Below, piece by piece: positions 32,225 through 42,680 of a stretch of 64,000 bases of DNA. This DNA is from Pyrenula massariospora (Eukaryota; Ascomycota; Eurotiomycetes; Pyrenulales; Pyrenulaceae): assembly GCA_021030905.1 (NCBI GenBank), contig JAGFMI010000005.1:1116001-1180000 (forward strand). The letters are read 5' to 3'. The position numbers and the translations under genes are program-made. The notes under the pieces are model-generated. The model did not search any database and was not told the origin of the DNA. It saw nothing but the letters and a program-made list of their open reading frames with translations. Each line of letters starts with the position of its first letter. Within the stretch, counting starts at the first letter, position 1.

Positions 32225-33072
32225 GGTATCATGAAGCCTGTAAATGCGCTTGTGTTAGTCTTGTGGAAGAGTTTGTATCCCTTAGAGACATGAAGGAAAG
32301 TAAAGTGTGATTGATGAAGGACTCGAATTGAAGATTGGGATGATGAATGAAAGTAGTGCGAAATGATGGGAGCAGAGAGTAAGGACTTATAAACTAGGTG
32401 ACAGACTAATCTTGAAATAATTAAGGACACGTAGAAGAGCAGCGTTCAGACATAAGATGGCAAACTGCTTGTCATAGATGTGAAATTTCGGAAGAGCGTG
32501 AGTATGAAAGGGAGAAGACAAAGGGATTCGTGTAATATGTAGGAAGCAAAGAATGCCGCGAAAGCACACGGTGGCTAGTACCTAGCAAACCAAAGGAATG
32601 GTGACCCAATACGTAAAGGAGATCGACCGTGAAGAGGAGCACGGGCTTGGATATGGCTCGCTACTCAAGGGTCCAGCTTTTGATAACGGATGACAAGTCC
32701 TATTGCATTTGTGACCTGACTGAAATTGCCGTAAGATAGAGAATTAAGGTTACTTTAAAGGCAACCTTAACGAAACAAGGTTAGAGTTTGAAAATTTTAA
32801 ATCACTGATTAATAATATTAGCTCATCTGTCTATGACTGTAAGTAATATTGTACTCCTTGAATGACAAGAGAAAATATATTGAGAATATCCTCACTTGCA
32901 GTCCTGTATCTGCTCTCGTCACCGTTTAAACCCAATGACTTGCAAATTGCTCTGGTATTGCTAGCTGTTGACTATCCATAGATTCGTCCGCTATCTCAGC
33001 CCTAGTTGCAATGACCTATCAATGGTGAAATTTATTGCTTCAATATGTCCATACTGCATGATCTGACCAGCT
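32225..33072. other. AT-rich intergenic segment between paralogs
   Basis: Promoter of paralog A and 3' flank of paralog B. About 32750-32900 is clearly more AT-rich than its surroundings and contains an AAGGTT/AACCTT inverted pair. No gene. Confidence 0.5.
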
Positions 33073-34077
33073 CTATGACAAGACGAGTGAATTCTCCTCG
33101 GAGCCAATAGGTTTCGACTCAAGCCTTAACAAAGTCTCCCCAAAGCTAGTACGAGGGCTATAGCAGGGTGGGTCAACAGGGTCATCAAGCTCTGACTTGA
33201 GATGTCGTTTAAGTCTGGTCTTCTCGCTAATGCTGCTCCTGGTGGATTTTAGTTTGGGAGGCATCACAGAATCGGCGTCCGAGATATCAGTATTTTCATC
33301 ACGATTTTGAGAGAGATGTCTCTTTTGCCTTGCCCTGTTGCTGATGCTTTCTGTCGCGGCAGTACGTCTAGTTGATGCCATTAAACTAGATTTTGATATC
33401 TTGGCATCGTCCTCAGCTGACGGAGATGAAAGCTCCCTGGAGTTCCTGATCTGCTGCTGCTTTGGCAATGAAAATCTGAGCATCAGCGACGGCTGACGAC
33501 TGATTGTAGTGTGATGGCCAGCACCACCAGTAGATCTAGCTAGATTGACTGGTGGTGCATCATTTCGCTATAACATTGTTAGCCTCTTTGTAGAACCAGT
33601 ATAAATGGCAATGAGCTTCAACATTTGCTCATATGTATAGCACACCTTCGATTTGCCCCTACCAGCCAATATCCCACTGCCACTATTATCAACATGCATC
33701 TTGAGCTCACCTAACTCCTCATCAACCACTAAAGTCGACTCCGGACTCATCTCTATGCTACTCCTCCAACTCGCCTCCAAATCGGTCTCTGACTCACCCA
33801 CCCAACTCCCTTCATCATCGACCTCAGATTCACTTCCATCCTCGTCCCCCGCGTCATCCACCCACGCAGTCCTCGGTCGAGCCTCCGGCGCAGTCTCAGA
33901 AATGAGCCTCGACCCAAAACCCGCCGACCGTTCTCCGACAGCGGCGCCAGCCTCTCTCATGAACGACGTATACTCGTACGTAAGCATATCAAGACTGGGA
34001 TCGCAGGCCCGAGCGGCCGCAAAAGCGGTGCGGAGTTGCTCTTGCGCGGCCACCATTTGCTCGTAGTGCGGAGCCAT
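33073..34077 (-). CDS. Unknown protein, paralog B
   Basis: A 308-aa protein in two exons (34077-33646 and 33567-33073) over a 78-nt intron (GTGTGC donor, TTATAG acceptor, phase 0). The N-terminus (EQMVAAQEQLRTAFAAARAC, then DPSLDML) is homologous to that of paralog A. A long acidic segment follows (DDAGDEDGSESEVDDEG). Exon 2 has two similar basic motifs, ISNRARQKRHLSQ and ISEKTRLKRHLKSE, about 35 residues apart, that look like an internal repeat or paired nuclear signals. The beginning of exon 2 carries a 38-bp near-palindrome. No known domain; a nuclear role is only a guess from charge pattern. Confidence 0.7.
33521..33558. repeat. 38-bp near-perfect palindrome inside an exon
   Basis: GCACCACCAGT (33521-33531) is mirrored exactly by ACTGGTGGTGC (33548-33558). 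The centre, 33534-33545, is the perfect palindrome ATCTAGCTAGAT. Only two of 19 base pairs mismatch. It begins about 10 nt inside exon 2 of paralog B and keeps the frame open. Confidence 0.9.
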
Positions 34078-34571
34078 CTGCGGTGGAAGGGTTTTGGGAA
34101 TGAGGAAGGTAAAAAGAAAAGTCGAACGGAGGCAGAGATATTGTACTTAAGAAAACTGTAGTAGATAGCATTGAGAGGATGTTGAATCCGGAAAGGAGTC
34201 CAGGCGCCGCTGAATCAAGATAGAGAGAAAAGCTGCTCGTGCGGAAGTGAAATCGGAGGCTCAAGGCTTTGAGATTTTGCGTAGAAGCAGGCGGCAAGAT
34301 CAATGGAGCAGAAAACACTGGCTCACAATGTTAAGAAAATTATGAGTTAAGTGAGGAGATTTGTGAAGGCGTCATTGAGACGTGAAATTAAAAGCTCTTC
34401 ACCCCTATATAAATTATTCGCTTCTTGTTCGGGAGCCCTGCGCAAAGCGTTTCTATATGCCAAGAAGCGCTTGTGCTAACCCAAATAGGTTTAGTTTAGT
34501 TTATATGCATTTCAAGCTCCGCAAGAACTTGGGATCGATAAGATCAGAATTGGACCTTTTCCTTACGCTTT
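34078..34571. other. Intergenic, promoter of paralog B
   Basis: Lies between paralog B's start and the 3' end of the phosphate carrier gene. No feature seen. Confidence 0.5.
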
Positions 34572-35584
34572 TCAATGTCCTCCGGTCGTCGGCAGCCCGA
34601 GATACACTTTAAACGAATCATAGATCAACCATTGGAATCCTGTGAGCGTACCAATCATGACGATGCGGACCGGCAGTCCATTCCACAAGCCTGAGAAGCC
34701 GATGTTCTTGTAGATTCTGCCCATTGCGGCACCAGCACTCTCACCAGCTAGACGCAGGTCAGCCTTTCTTCCCCTAGAGCCTATGAAGAAGGAGAGAGTA
34801 TACCTTTTCGATCACTGTTCAACTTCGACACCATCACATCAGCCGGATGGCTCACAACCGCGCATGCAATACCCGCGATATACCCACCAGCAAAACTAAT
34901 CGCTGTCTGTGTTGCTGTCGAGAACGAATCTTTCGGTTTTCCCGTTGCGCTGTATATCATCTTGACTGCCTCCTCGAAAGTCGCAAACTTGCACATTGTG
35001 TAAGGGATCTGCCGTCCCCACAGTGGGACTAATCCTTTGTATAGGCCGGCAATGCCCTCTTTTGCCGTGACCTTTGACCATCCCTCGCGCATGTTCTTTG
35101 CATAAGGGGGTAACGTCGTTTGCATGCGCACCTTGATAGCCTCAAACGGGCACAAGAAGATATCGGCGAAGAACTCTGCCGTCGCGCTCGCGCCGAGGAA
35201 TATCAGCGTTTTGTTCATGTTTGGTGCCAACTCATCCCCGTATAAGTGCTTGAAAACTTCATACAGTCCGTACTTTCCCGCACCCTGGAAGCTGTACCCA
35301 ACAAAGGTGGGACTCCAGCCGAAGAAGACTCCACGGATGCCCTCAGCCTTCATGATCGAGCGCCATGCTGAAAAATTACCCGAGTAAATCTTTGGGTCGA
35401 CCTGGCGGCGACATTTGACCAGGTCGAGAGGGGTGACAGCCGTATGGGTTGGCCCGCAAGCGACGATGCCACCAAGTAGACAGGATGAGAAGTATTTGGT
35501 GCTGTTGGGTTCGATTTTGCCAAATGGGCCATACTTCGAGGCCTGTCCCTGTGTTGGGGTGGGAGGCTTGAGGGTAGACGACAT
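34572..35584 (-). CDS. PIC2: Mitochondrial phosphate carrier (PIC2-like)
   Basis: A 318-aa mitochondrial carrier family protein in two exons (35584-34804 and 34747-34572; 56-nt intron, GTATAC donor, GTCTAG acceptor). Three carrier repeats are present with signatures [20 protein letters not shown] and [10 protein letters not shown]. The first repeat reads [20 protein letters not shown] and the following [19 protein letters not shown] block is that of the phosphate carrier subgroup, closer to PIC2 and the animal carrier than to yeast MIR1. It would import phosphate (PIC2 also copper) across the inner membrane. Exon 2 supplies the last helix ([20 protein letters not shown]). Length is normal for the family. 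Confidence 0.95.
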
Positions 35585-36431
35585 TATCTGGGAGAGGAGT
35601 CAGGAGTTGAGACGGAGAGCTTAGGTAGTACCCAAGAGGGGTGGTGTCAAGTACCTCTGGAAGAGGATGTGAAGGTGTTTGGTGAGAGGCAGGATCTTGG
35701 TGTATTTATTGGACGTCGTAAATAAGGTATGTGCTCGCGGGGGTGGGCGTATATAGACGACAGTAATCAAGGTGTTTCAGCGGAGAGAAGAGAAGATATC
35801 GATTGTGGACGAGGTCAATTGGCCTAGGAAACACTCTAGTGTTACTTTGTTCTGTGGTCCAAACGAGATTCAATTGGCGACGGCAGCGGTTATAAAGGTC
35901 TCGCCGGTAGTCGTTCGGTGTTCTCAAGGACTGTCGCTCGAGCAATCGGTTGTGTTCTGAGGGAAACCCTCATGTCCACATGGAGTTCAGGCACGGAAAT
36001 TCGTGCCTTTGAGCGATAAGAAGAAGAAGCCTGCTGCCGTCATGCCGAAGCATCCGTTCGGCGGCGGCGAACGAAGCGAACCCTGCCAAGACTTCGTCAT
36101 CCCCCACTTTACCCCTGCTCAACAGGTGCCCGACCATTTATTCTTAATACTGCTAAGAAAAATCCTGCACTTCAAAGCCTCATTATTACAACAGCAAGGC
36201 TGCATGTCAGAGACTCAAAGATGATAACAAATATCTAGACGGAGATTCGACTAGGATGCCGCCAGCGCGAAAAGCAGAATCTCGGCGGCCTATTGGAAGA
36301 GACTCGCGAGCAACAACAAAACAACACTTTTATGTCCCACTTTCAGCCCCCTGACCAGTCTCAAAAACCTGGATCATTCATGGTAGACCTCGGAAATTTA
36401 TGCTACGTTTGAGGAGGTGGTGGCGAGCCTC
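35585..36431. other. Intergenic
   Basis: Promoter of the phosphate carrier and 3' flank of the HET gene. The frame at 36003-36224 has no recognisable content. No repeat seen. Confidence 0.5.
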
Positions 36432-39400
36432 TCAGCCCAACTTGACTTCATCCCATCCTGCATCAGCAAAAGCAGCCTGGAATACTTTTCCCAACGCCAC
36501 GCGCTCCCACAGCGCTCTTTCCCGGTTCCTTTCCAGCAACAGTACATAGTACAAATCCCATTCACTATCATCTCGCTCTTTAGGGATGTAATAATTCCAC
36601 GCCGGACACTGGTCTTCCGTGAAGCTCTTTGCATCACTAATGGCGATAAAATAGGACGTCGCGTTCTCCTTGTCGCTTATATAGGATCCGGGCAAGACGA
36701 CAGAGCCGCACCAGTCACCAGACTTGTCGAGAATGTCGCATTGTTGGAGTGTTTCCCCGGAAGAAGTTCCGGCTTGGGGGTTTCGAGACGCTACCTGGAA
36801 TTCTGCGCCCCAAGTCCAGAATTGGAGTATGGGCATAGCTTGTAGCTGCTCTTTGGAGTGTCTGGGGTATGGCCCCCGGATGATACCGAATGGATTGTCT
36901 GGGAGAATGCTTTCGAATCGAGTCTGGTTGCGCAGACCCGGCCTGACTGGACGACCATAGGAGTCCATTTTCACGCGTGACATTTTCAGCGTCTGGTCAT
37001 TTACTATTTCATGGTATTGAAGAGAATACCCAGAGTCACTCTCATTCGTGGTCAAGTAGTCTTCGTCTCCGATGCCGCAAGCATTGCTGTGAATTCCAGT
37101 ACTGGATTCTTTTGAACCTGAGACGCCTTCGTTCCCGTCAGAAATTTCTGAATGATCGGCGGTGTTCAGTGACCTAAGCTCTTCTTCAATGCTTTCCAGC
37201 TCCTCTTCGGGCGGCTCTCTCGATCTTTGAGCACCCTTGTAGTATTTTGAAACCGGTTTACTTGACCGTCGGCGGGTTGACTGAAAATATTTGCAATCTT
37301 CCTCAGTTTCATGAGTATGATGACCAGAAGGAGATTGGCCTGGAAGATATTGACCTGGTGGGTAATGCATGGGAGAGTTAAAAGCGGGGGGTAATGGACC
37401 AGATGGTAAAGGATCCTGGTGAAAAGTATTGGGAGGACGAGGACCGGGAGGATGTATACCGGGAGGATAAGAACCGGGAGGATGGGCACCAGGAGGAAGG
37501 GCACCGGGAGGATTGGGATGGGGAGGATAAGGACTAGCAGGTTGAGGACTAGAAGGATAATCTTGAAAGCGATCTGGAACGTAAGATTTCATTCGCGGAC
37601 CTGGGCGATCCTTCACGTCCTCGTAGTCATAATAACCAGTAGGTACTCTTCGTAAATATGGAACGTTGGATTTCCGGTACCATCCATCTCTAAGAGGCTT
37701 CATAGGAGCTTTGATGTCACGCTTATGTGAGCTCGCACTTCTGCTTCGAGAGCGGCTGCCCTCTTTATGAGCCCCTGGCGGCCGAGACGCTGAACGATGT
37801 TGGGCATGATCCGAGATAAAGTCGCTATCGGAGACAAAATAATAGTAATGAGTTTGATCATCCTGCTCAAAGACGTCTAGATGTCTAGTGGAGTTGTTTC
37901 TTGGATGTGAGGGATAGTGTGGATTTCTTGACCTGCGATGAGCGCTTCTGGCTGTTGCTCTACCACGGTATCCTCTCCAGCGAATTTCCTCACTTGAATC
38001 CTCTTTTAACACATTTCTGTCCCAAAGTGGCCTAATGTTTCCCTCATGGTCACGTATGTGCCATAGTATCCAAGTATGAGTTTGAAGCCATTGTTGAACG
38101 TTTACGAAACAACCTTCAATCATGTCAAGCTGGTAGCCGGAGGTACCTCCTGTCCAGCCACACCATGACCAGCTCGGAAAGGCTTTCTCTCCGTAGCTAT
38201 CTTCTTCAGGCCGACACTTACAATCTCCAAACTCATCTTGGGTACAGGTTTTTGGACTGAAAAGGTGTCTTGCTTTTCGTTGCCGACGTTGGAGCACACC
38301 AAGAGGTGACCAAAGGAGCGCAAGGTCGAAATGTGATGCAGGCAGACCGTAGAAGAGTGGCGCATTTAGATGTTGCTGAAGAAGCCAAGCAGTTCCCTGA
38401 AAGGCTGTTAAGACGTCTTTTTGGTGCGACAGATGGCGTCCTGAGTATAAATTGACACATTTGGAGTAGAACCAAAATGCCCTGCGTCGAAGCTCACCGA
38501 GCGTCCGAAGTGGGGAGTTAGTCCAGTCTAGTGACCATCCATTAATGCCTCCGTGCGTGAAAACATCTTGCGACATGACTGTGGAGCGGCACTGGAAGTA
38601 AACCTGTCCTTCGGCAAAGATGAGGCACCTGCGGGATAAGAGGCGTTCCTGGAAGGTCCAGGCGCGTTGGTTCCACAACGAATCCCGGATTACTACCTCT
38701 GCTGGTCTAGAAACCATTAAGCGAACACCGGGAAAGCATTCTGCCGTCATGGATTTTGCTTGGCTCTCTTTATCTAATTGCGTTTCTTGTTCAGATCCCC
38801 GGAAATTGAGAGTGGAGGACCGACTGTTCTCGTGATATTCAGGTCGTAGAAAAGAGCCAACAGCCCTCAAACCAGTCGTGGCATCGCCGTCCGCCGCGCA
38901 GATTGTGAAGTGCGCGTTGCTATAGACAAGATACATGGCCTGCGCGTTGAGATCCCAGGAGCTTTCACTGTCCTGTACAATACACAACGAGTCAATCCAT
39001 ACGTACCGCTCACCCAGCCGGCCTACGAGGAGAAGCACATCTTGAATCGTCTTTGGTAATCTGTCCCATGATTTCTCTAGTCCACCGTGCTGAATGCGGA
39101 CCATGACATTTGACCTCGTCGTGACGCACGGTACCCCTTCAACCGGGCGATGTCCCCAGGCATAGCTTAGTGCCACGTATCGCTGAGGTTTTCCATTGAT
39201 GATGGGCAACGATTTGAGCTGCATGTCGGTGATATCAATGACTCCGAAGAATGTGCTTCGAACTAGTCTCCTGAATTCAGATTCTGTCCGGTGCGTCTCT
39301 CGACAATTGGCGCCGTGGTTACGAGAACAGAGGTCAATCCAGCTTTTCATCAGAGCTTGCTTCTCTCGTGCCTCTATGAGGCCACGACCGAGGAAGTGAA

Positions 39401-39985
39401 TACCCGCGGCTTTGTTAGCGTTCGCGTCCGAATTAGGTTTTCTTGAGCCAGTTGAAGCGACTAAGACTAGGTAGACGGACTCGTCTTTACCATCTTCCTC
39501 TCTCCACGATAAGCGAAGTCTCCTTGTACGATTGACGTTCTTGCCGCCTCTGATAGTCTGCCGACCATCGACCTCCCAGGTAAGGTATATAGGTGTCGTG
39601 GGAGGCATGTTTCCTTTGCTGTACCGCGTCACAGCCTGTAGAACGAGGTCACAGAAGCAACAAGCCTCATGTTCATTACGACATTGCAGGACGTGGCTTA
39701 GCATTGCAAACAATTTCCTGGCGCTGCCAGATCGTAATCGGGGAAGGTCATCGTCAGCTTTGTCCTCTGACACATTTGTAGACGCAGATCCGAAAGCTCG
39801 TTCAGGCTTCTTTGAGCCAATTATGAAATCGGCAACACTAAGATCCAACTGCTTGCAGGAGGAGCAAAGCTATCGGAGTTCGGCAAAGATTAGCTCGGGA
39901 ATATAAATGCTAGTGATCGAGATACCTTTATGCTCTTGCTTTCGTCTTCAACTAACGTAGACGTGGTACTTTCAGGGCGAGCCAT
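36432..39985 (-). CDS. HET-domain protein with proline-rich pentapeptide repeats
   Basis: A 1165-aa heterokaryon-incompatibility-domain protein. Exon 1 (39985-39926) encodes MARPESTTSTLVEDESKSIK; a 56-nt intron leads in phase 0 to exon 2 (39869-36432), restoring LCSSCKQLDLSV, the Cys-containing start common to such proteins. The HET domain spans about residues 250-410: YVALSYAWGH, LPKTIQDVLLLVGRLG, RYVWIDSLCIVQD and SNAHFTICAADG, followed by LWNQRAWTFQERLLSRR, all canonical. After it come a Ser/Arg-rich region, a proline-rich tract with pentapeptide repeats of PPGxH/PPGxY type (15-bp DNA repeat), an acidic segment and a C-terminal domain not recognised. HET domains trigger cell death after nonself recognition. 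The trigger partner is not evident. Confidence 0.93.
37383..37562. repeat. 15-bp coding minisatellite in the HET gene
   Basis: About 12 in-register 15-bp units. The best-kept are 37443-37457 (ACCGGGAGGATGTAT), 37458-37472, 37473-37487, 37488-37502 and 37503-37517. On the coding strand each unit gives five residues of the form PPGxx. Outer units are more diverged. Confidence 0.88.
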
Positions 39986-42680
39986 TGCATCAACAGCCCG
40001 CTGGTGGCCGCGAAGACAGGGCGAGGCACTTTAAAGAAAGAGGGCCAACGTTAACTTGTTTCAAAGACGCGTAACCAAGATACAGCTTAGTTTTCGCCCA
40101 GAAGCTGTTCAAAAGCTTTTCAGAAGGGCTCCTGAGGCAGCCTTGACTCGCTTACCAGCATGCGTCAGCTAGAGGAGGGGCTTTCAGCCTCTTCCACTCT
40201 TCGTTTGGATCACGAATGATTGGCCACCAGATGCAGCCTCGAGCACCTATTGAATGCTTCGATCGCGATAGCGAGATCGCTCTTGGCCTTGTCGAGATAG
40301 TTTCCATAATGATATCAATGGAATCTTACCGGCAACTCGATGTTATACTGCTCATGTGAACAGGCTTTGTACAAGTAAGGATGGCAGGTGAAAGAGTTGA
40401 TTGATGGGCCGACTGTTGTTTGAAACGTTCCCCCGATTTCCTCCCGTGGTGGAAAATAGCCAACGAATGACTTTTAATGCGCGCTAGGACAGAACGTCCC
40501 ACACCCAGCTTACCGCCAAATAATTTAGATCGACGGCAGTCACCAATCTCGAAACGCATATACAAAGACATCTAAAGTAATTGAGAAGCCTAAAGCTAAT
40601 GTTTGCTCTGCGAGAAATGGGTAGATTAACGTGGGGCATAGCTACATAAGGCCACGAGTATGTCTATCTTGTCATAAAAATGGAGCCTTTTTCATCAAAT
40701 GTATTTCCGACAGTAAAGAGGTTTTATCTCATGCAGGACAGCGTGAGCCTTTTCACCAGACTTGCTGTTGGCGGACGTTTTGGTTATAACTGGCGTCCCT
40801 TCATCTTTCATAGCTGTCCATCTTGTCGCCTTTCCGTACCATTCAGAGTCTCGGTCGTTTCGGCCATCTCCTCGTTTTGTACGTTCTTAGACGCCGGCTT
40901 CAAGTGGTCATTTTGATAAATACGCTTTCTTGCACGTCAATACTAGTGGCAGTGATATCTGTTGTGGAACACCGACTGGAGGACCAATAACTCCGAACGC
41001 TAAGTTAGGTCAGAGTGTATCATGGGCTATCCTATCACTGGAAACATCGAGGCTGGTCGAAAGTCCAGAGAGTACCTTGCGAGGAGCTTTCCCAATGTTC
41101 TGGAGACCCAGTGTCTCCCTCCAATGTTTTCAGCTCGTTTCTATTCAAAAAATTGGTTGGCATGGCCCTCAATCCTGCAACCTTCAGCAGAACACGTCGA
41201 TTCCTTCCGTGCAGACATCATTACGGATACTCACTCCGTCGAACATTTGGAGTCTTCGTATTAGTCATTCTATTTGCTCTGTTGTTCTACTTGCTGTGTA
41301 CAGTGATTCGGCTCGTTCGAATTATCCGCCTCGATAATTCCCAGGCTCACTACATTTGCAGAACCAACACGGCGACAATGGTCACATGCAATCGACACCA
41401 CATGAGAAAGGGGTTGAGACAATATTCCTCAAATTCCCGGCCAGTCCTTTCGCGGGACCTGAGGACGAAGGTAATCTAAGCCATATCCTCTCCGTAGATC
41501 GGTCGACGCTCGACAGTCGCAACTCCGGCGGCCACAACCTCATAACCTGTCTTTCGAGTTCTGAGGTGATCCTCGTCACGATTAACGTTCACTCAGTCAT
41601 GCTCGACTATTTCAGTCTAAGTCGGCTTCACGATGTCCACAGGAACTGGAACCAGACCGAAAAGGACCATTTCTGCACCCAAATGCGCAAAAATGGTGCC
41701 TAACGTTTCGATCATTCAAAAGAGATAGACATTATGGTCCTACCGAGGGAGCTGGGAGCTATAGATAGGGTGGCCCGACGGGTTGACGTTTGATGGTTTC
41801 AAGGAAAATCTTGTTACGCAAGCGGTCCATACGACCTGCAAAGCACCGAAGCAGATTGCTCACTGCTGGCCAGAGACGGGGGACCCTTTAGTGCAAGAGC
41901 CTGGCTAGGTTGGTAAACCCTACGTCAATCATGGTCAGGTGAGAAACCCGCGTACTATGGTAGAGCTCTGTAAAGCGATCAAAGAATATGGAGGACGGGT
42001 TTATGAAGACCCGAGGGACTGTGAATTGACATGGAACCTGGTCTGAATTGACCTTGAATATCCTATGGATCTTCGAGATGTTAACAGCCTGGTCTCCGAT
42101 ACGTTAGGGGAAACCCTGCAGCGGTGATCAGTGTGTTCCTTTGGTGGTTTTAGTGAGAAGTGGTGGTGGCATGCTACCGCAGTGAGCTCTATATTTACAA
42201 TATCTACCGAGAGAAGACTTTAGAGAGACGCGCCGAGCTCCCTTCGCGGCATATGCTGCTTTTGACACCTTGCATCGGCGCTTTACCCTTTTGCTCGCGT
42301 GCTGCTCCACGAATCCATCACACTCTTACTCCAAATCTTACCAGCCTCTTGGTAGATGAACCTTCCATCTTCTGCTCATTCGGAGTTATTGATTTCAGCC
42401 GCCTTCTTGATCGTTGACTTTCGCTACCGTCCCGCGGGCCTTGATCTAACCCACCTCAATCTGGAGCACTGTCGCGGGTACTCAAAGGGAGACATGGAAC
42501 AGTGGCGTGGAAAAGGACCATGCTTTTCACGAGTTACAAGATCTAGACGACCTCGATTTGATAGGCATTTTGAAGCCTTGACAGAGTGGAAGAATTGACG
42601 AAAGGAAATCACCGATCTTCTGGGGTGCTTGGGCCTTGAAGCCGCTCTCCGCCGGATAAGCATTCATGGCGAAGGGAGGG
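39986..42680. other. Gene-poor gap between HET and NLR genes
   Basis: About 2.7 kb with no convincing gene. At 41162-41479 (+) an open frame from an inner ATG (MALNPATFSRTRRFL) includes one strong membrane-like stretch (FGVFVLVILFALLFYLLC), but neighbouring frames are open too and no splice model is compelling. The 42160-42600 frames have no recognisable motif. No transposon hallmark was seen. Confidence 0.4.

Noticed and set aside
33073-33483. Separate 136-aa gene next to paralog B
   Set aside because: It is in phase with paralog B through a 78-nt intron and has no independent promoter space; treated as exon 2.
41015-41703. Possible small membrane protein in the HET-NLR gap
   Set aside because: One hydrophobic stretch is clear, but three overlapping frames are open at once, no start is favoured and no exon model keeps phase. 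Left as intergenic.
39986-42680. Transposon or virus-like element in the HET-NLR gap
   Set aside because: No reverse transcriptase, transposase, integrase or capsid-like frame and no terminal repeats were seen.
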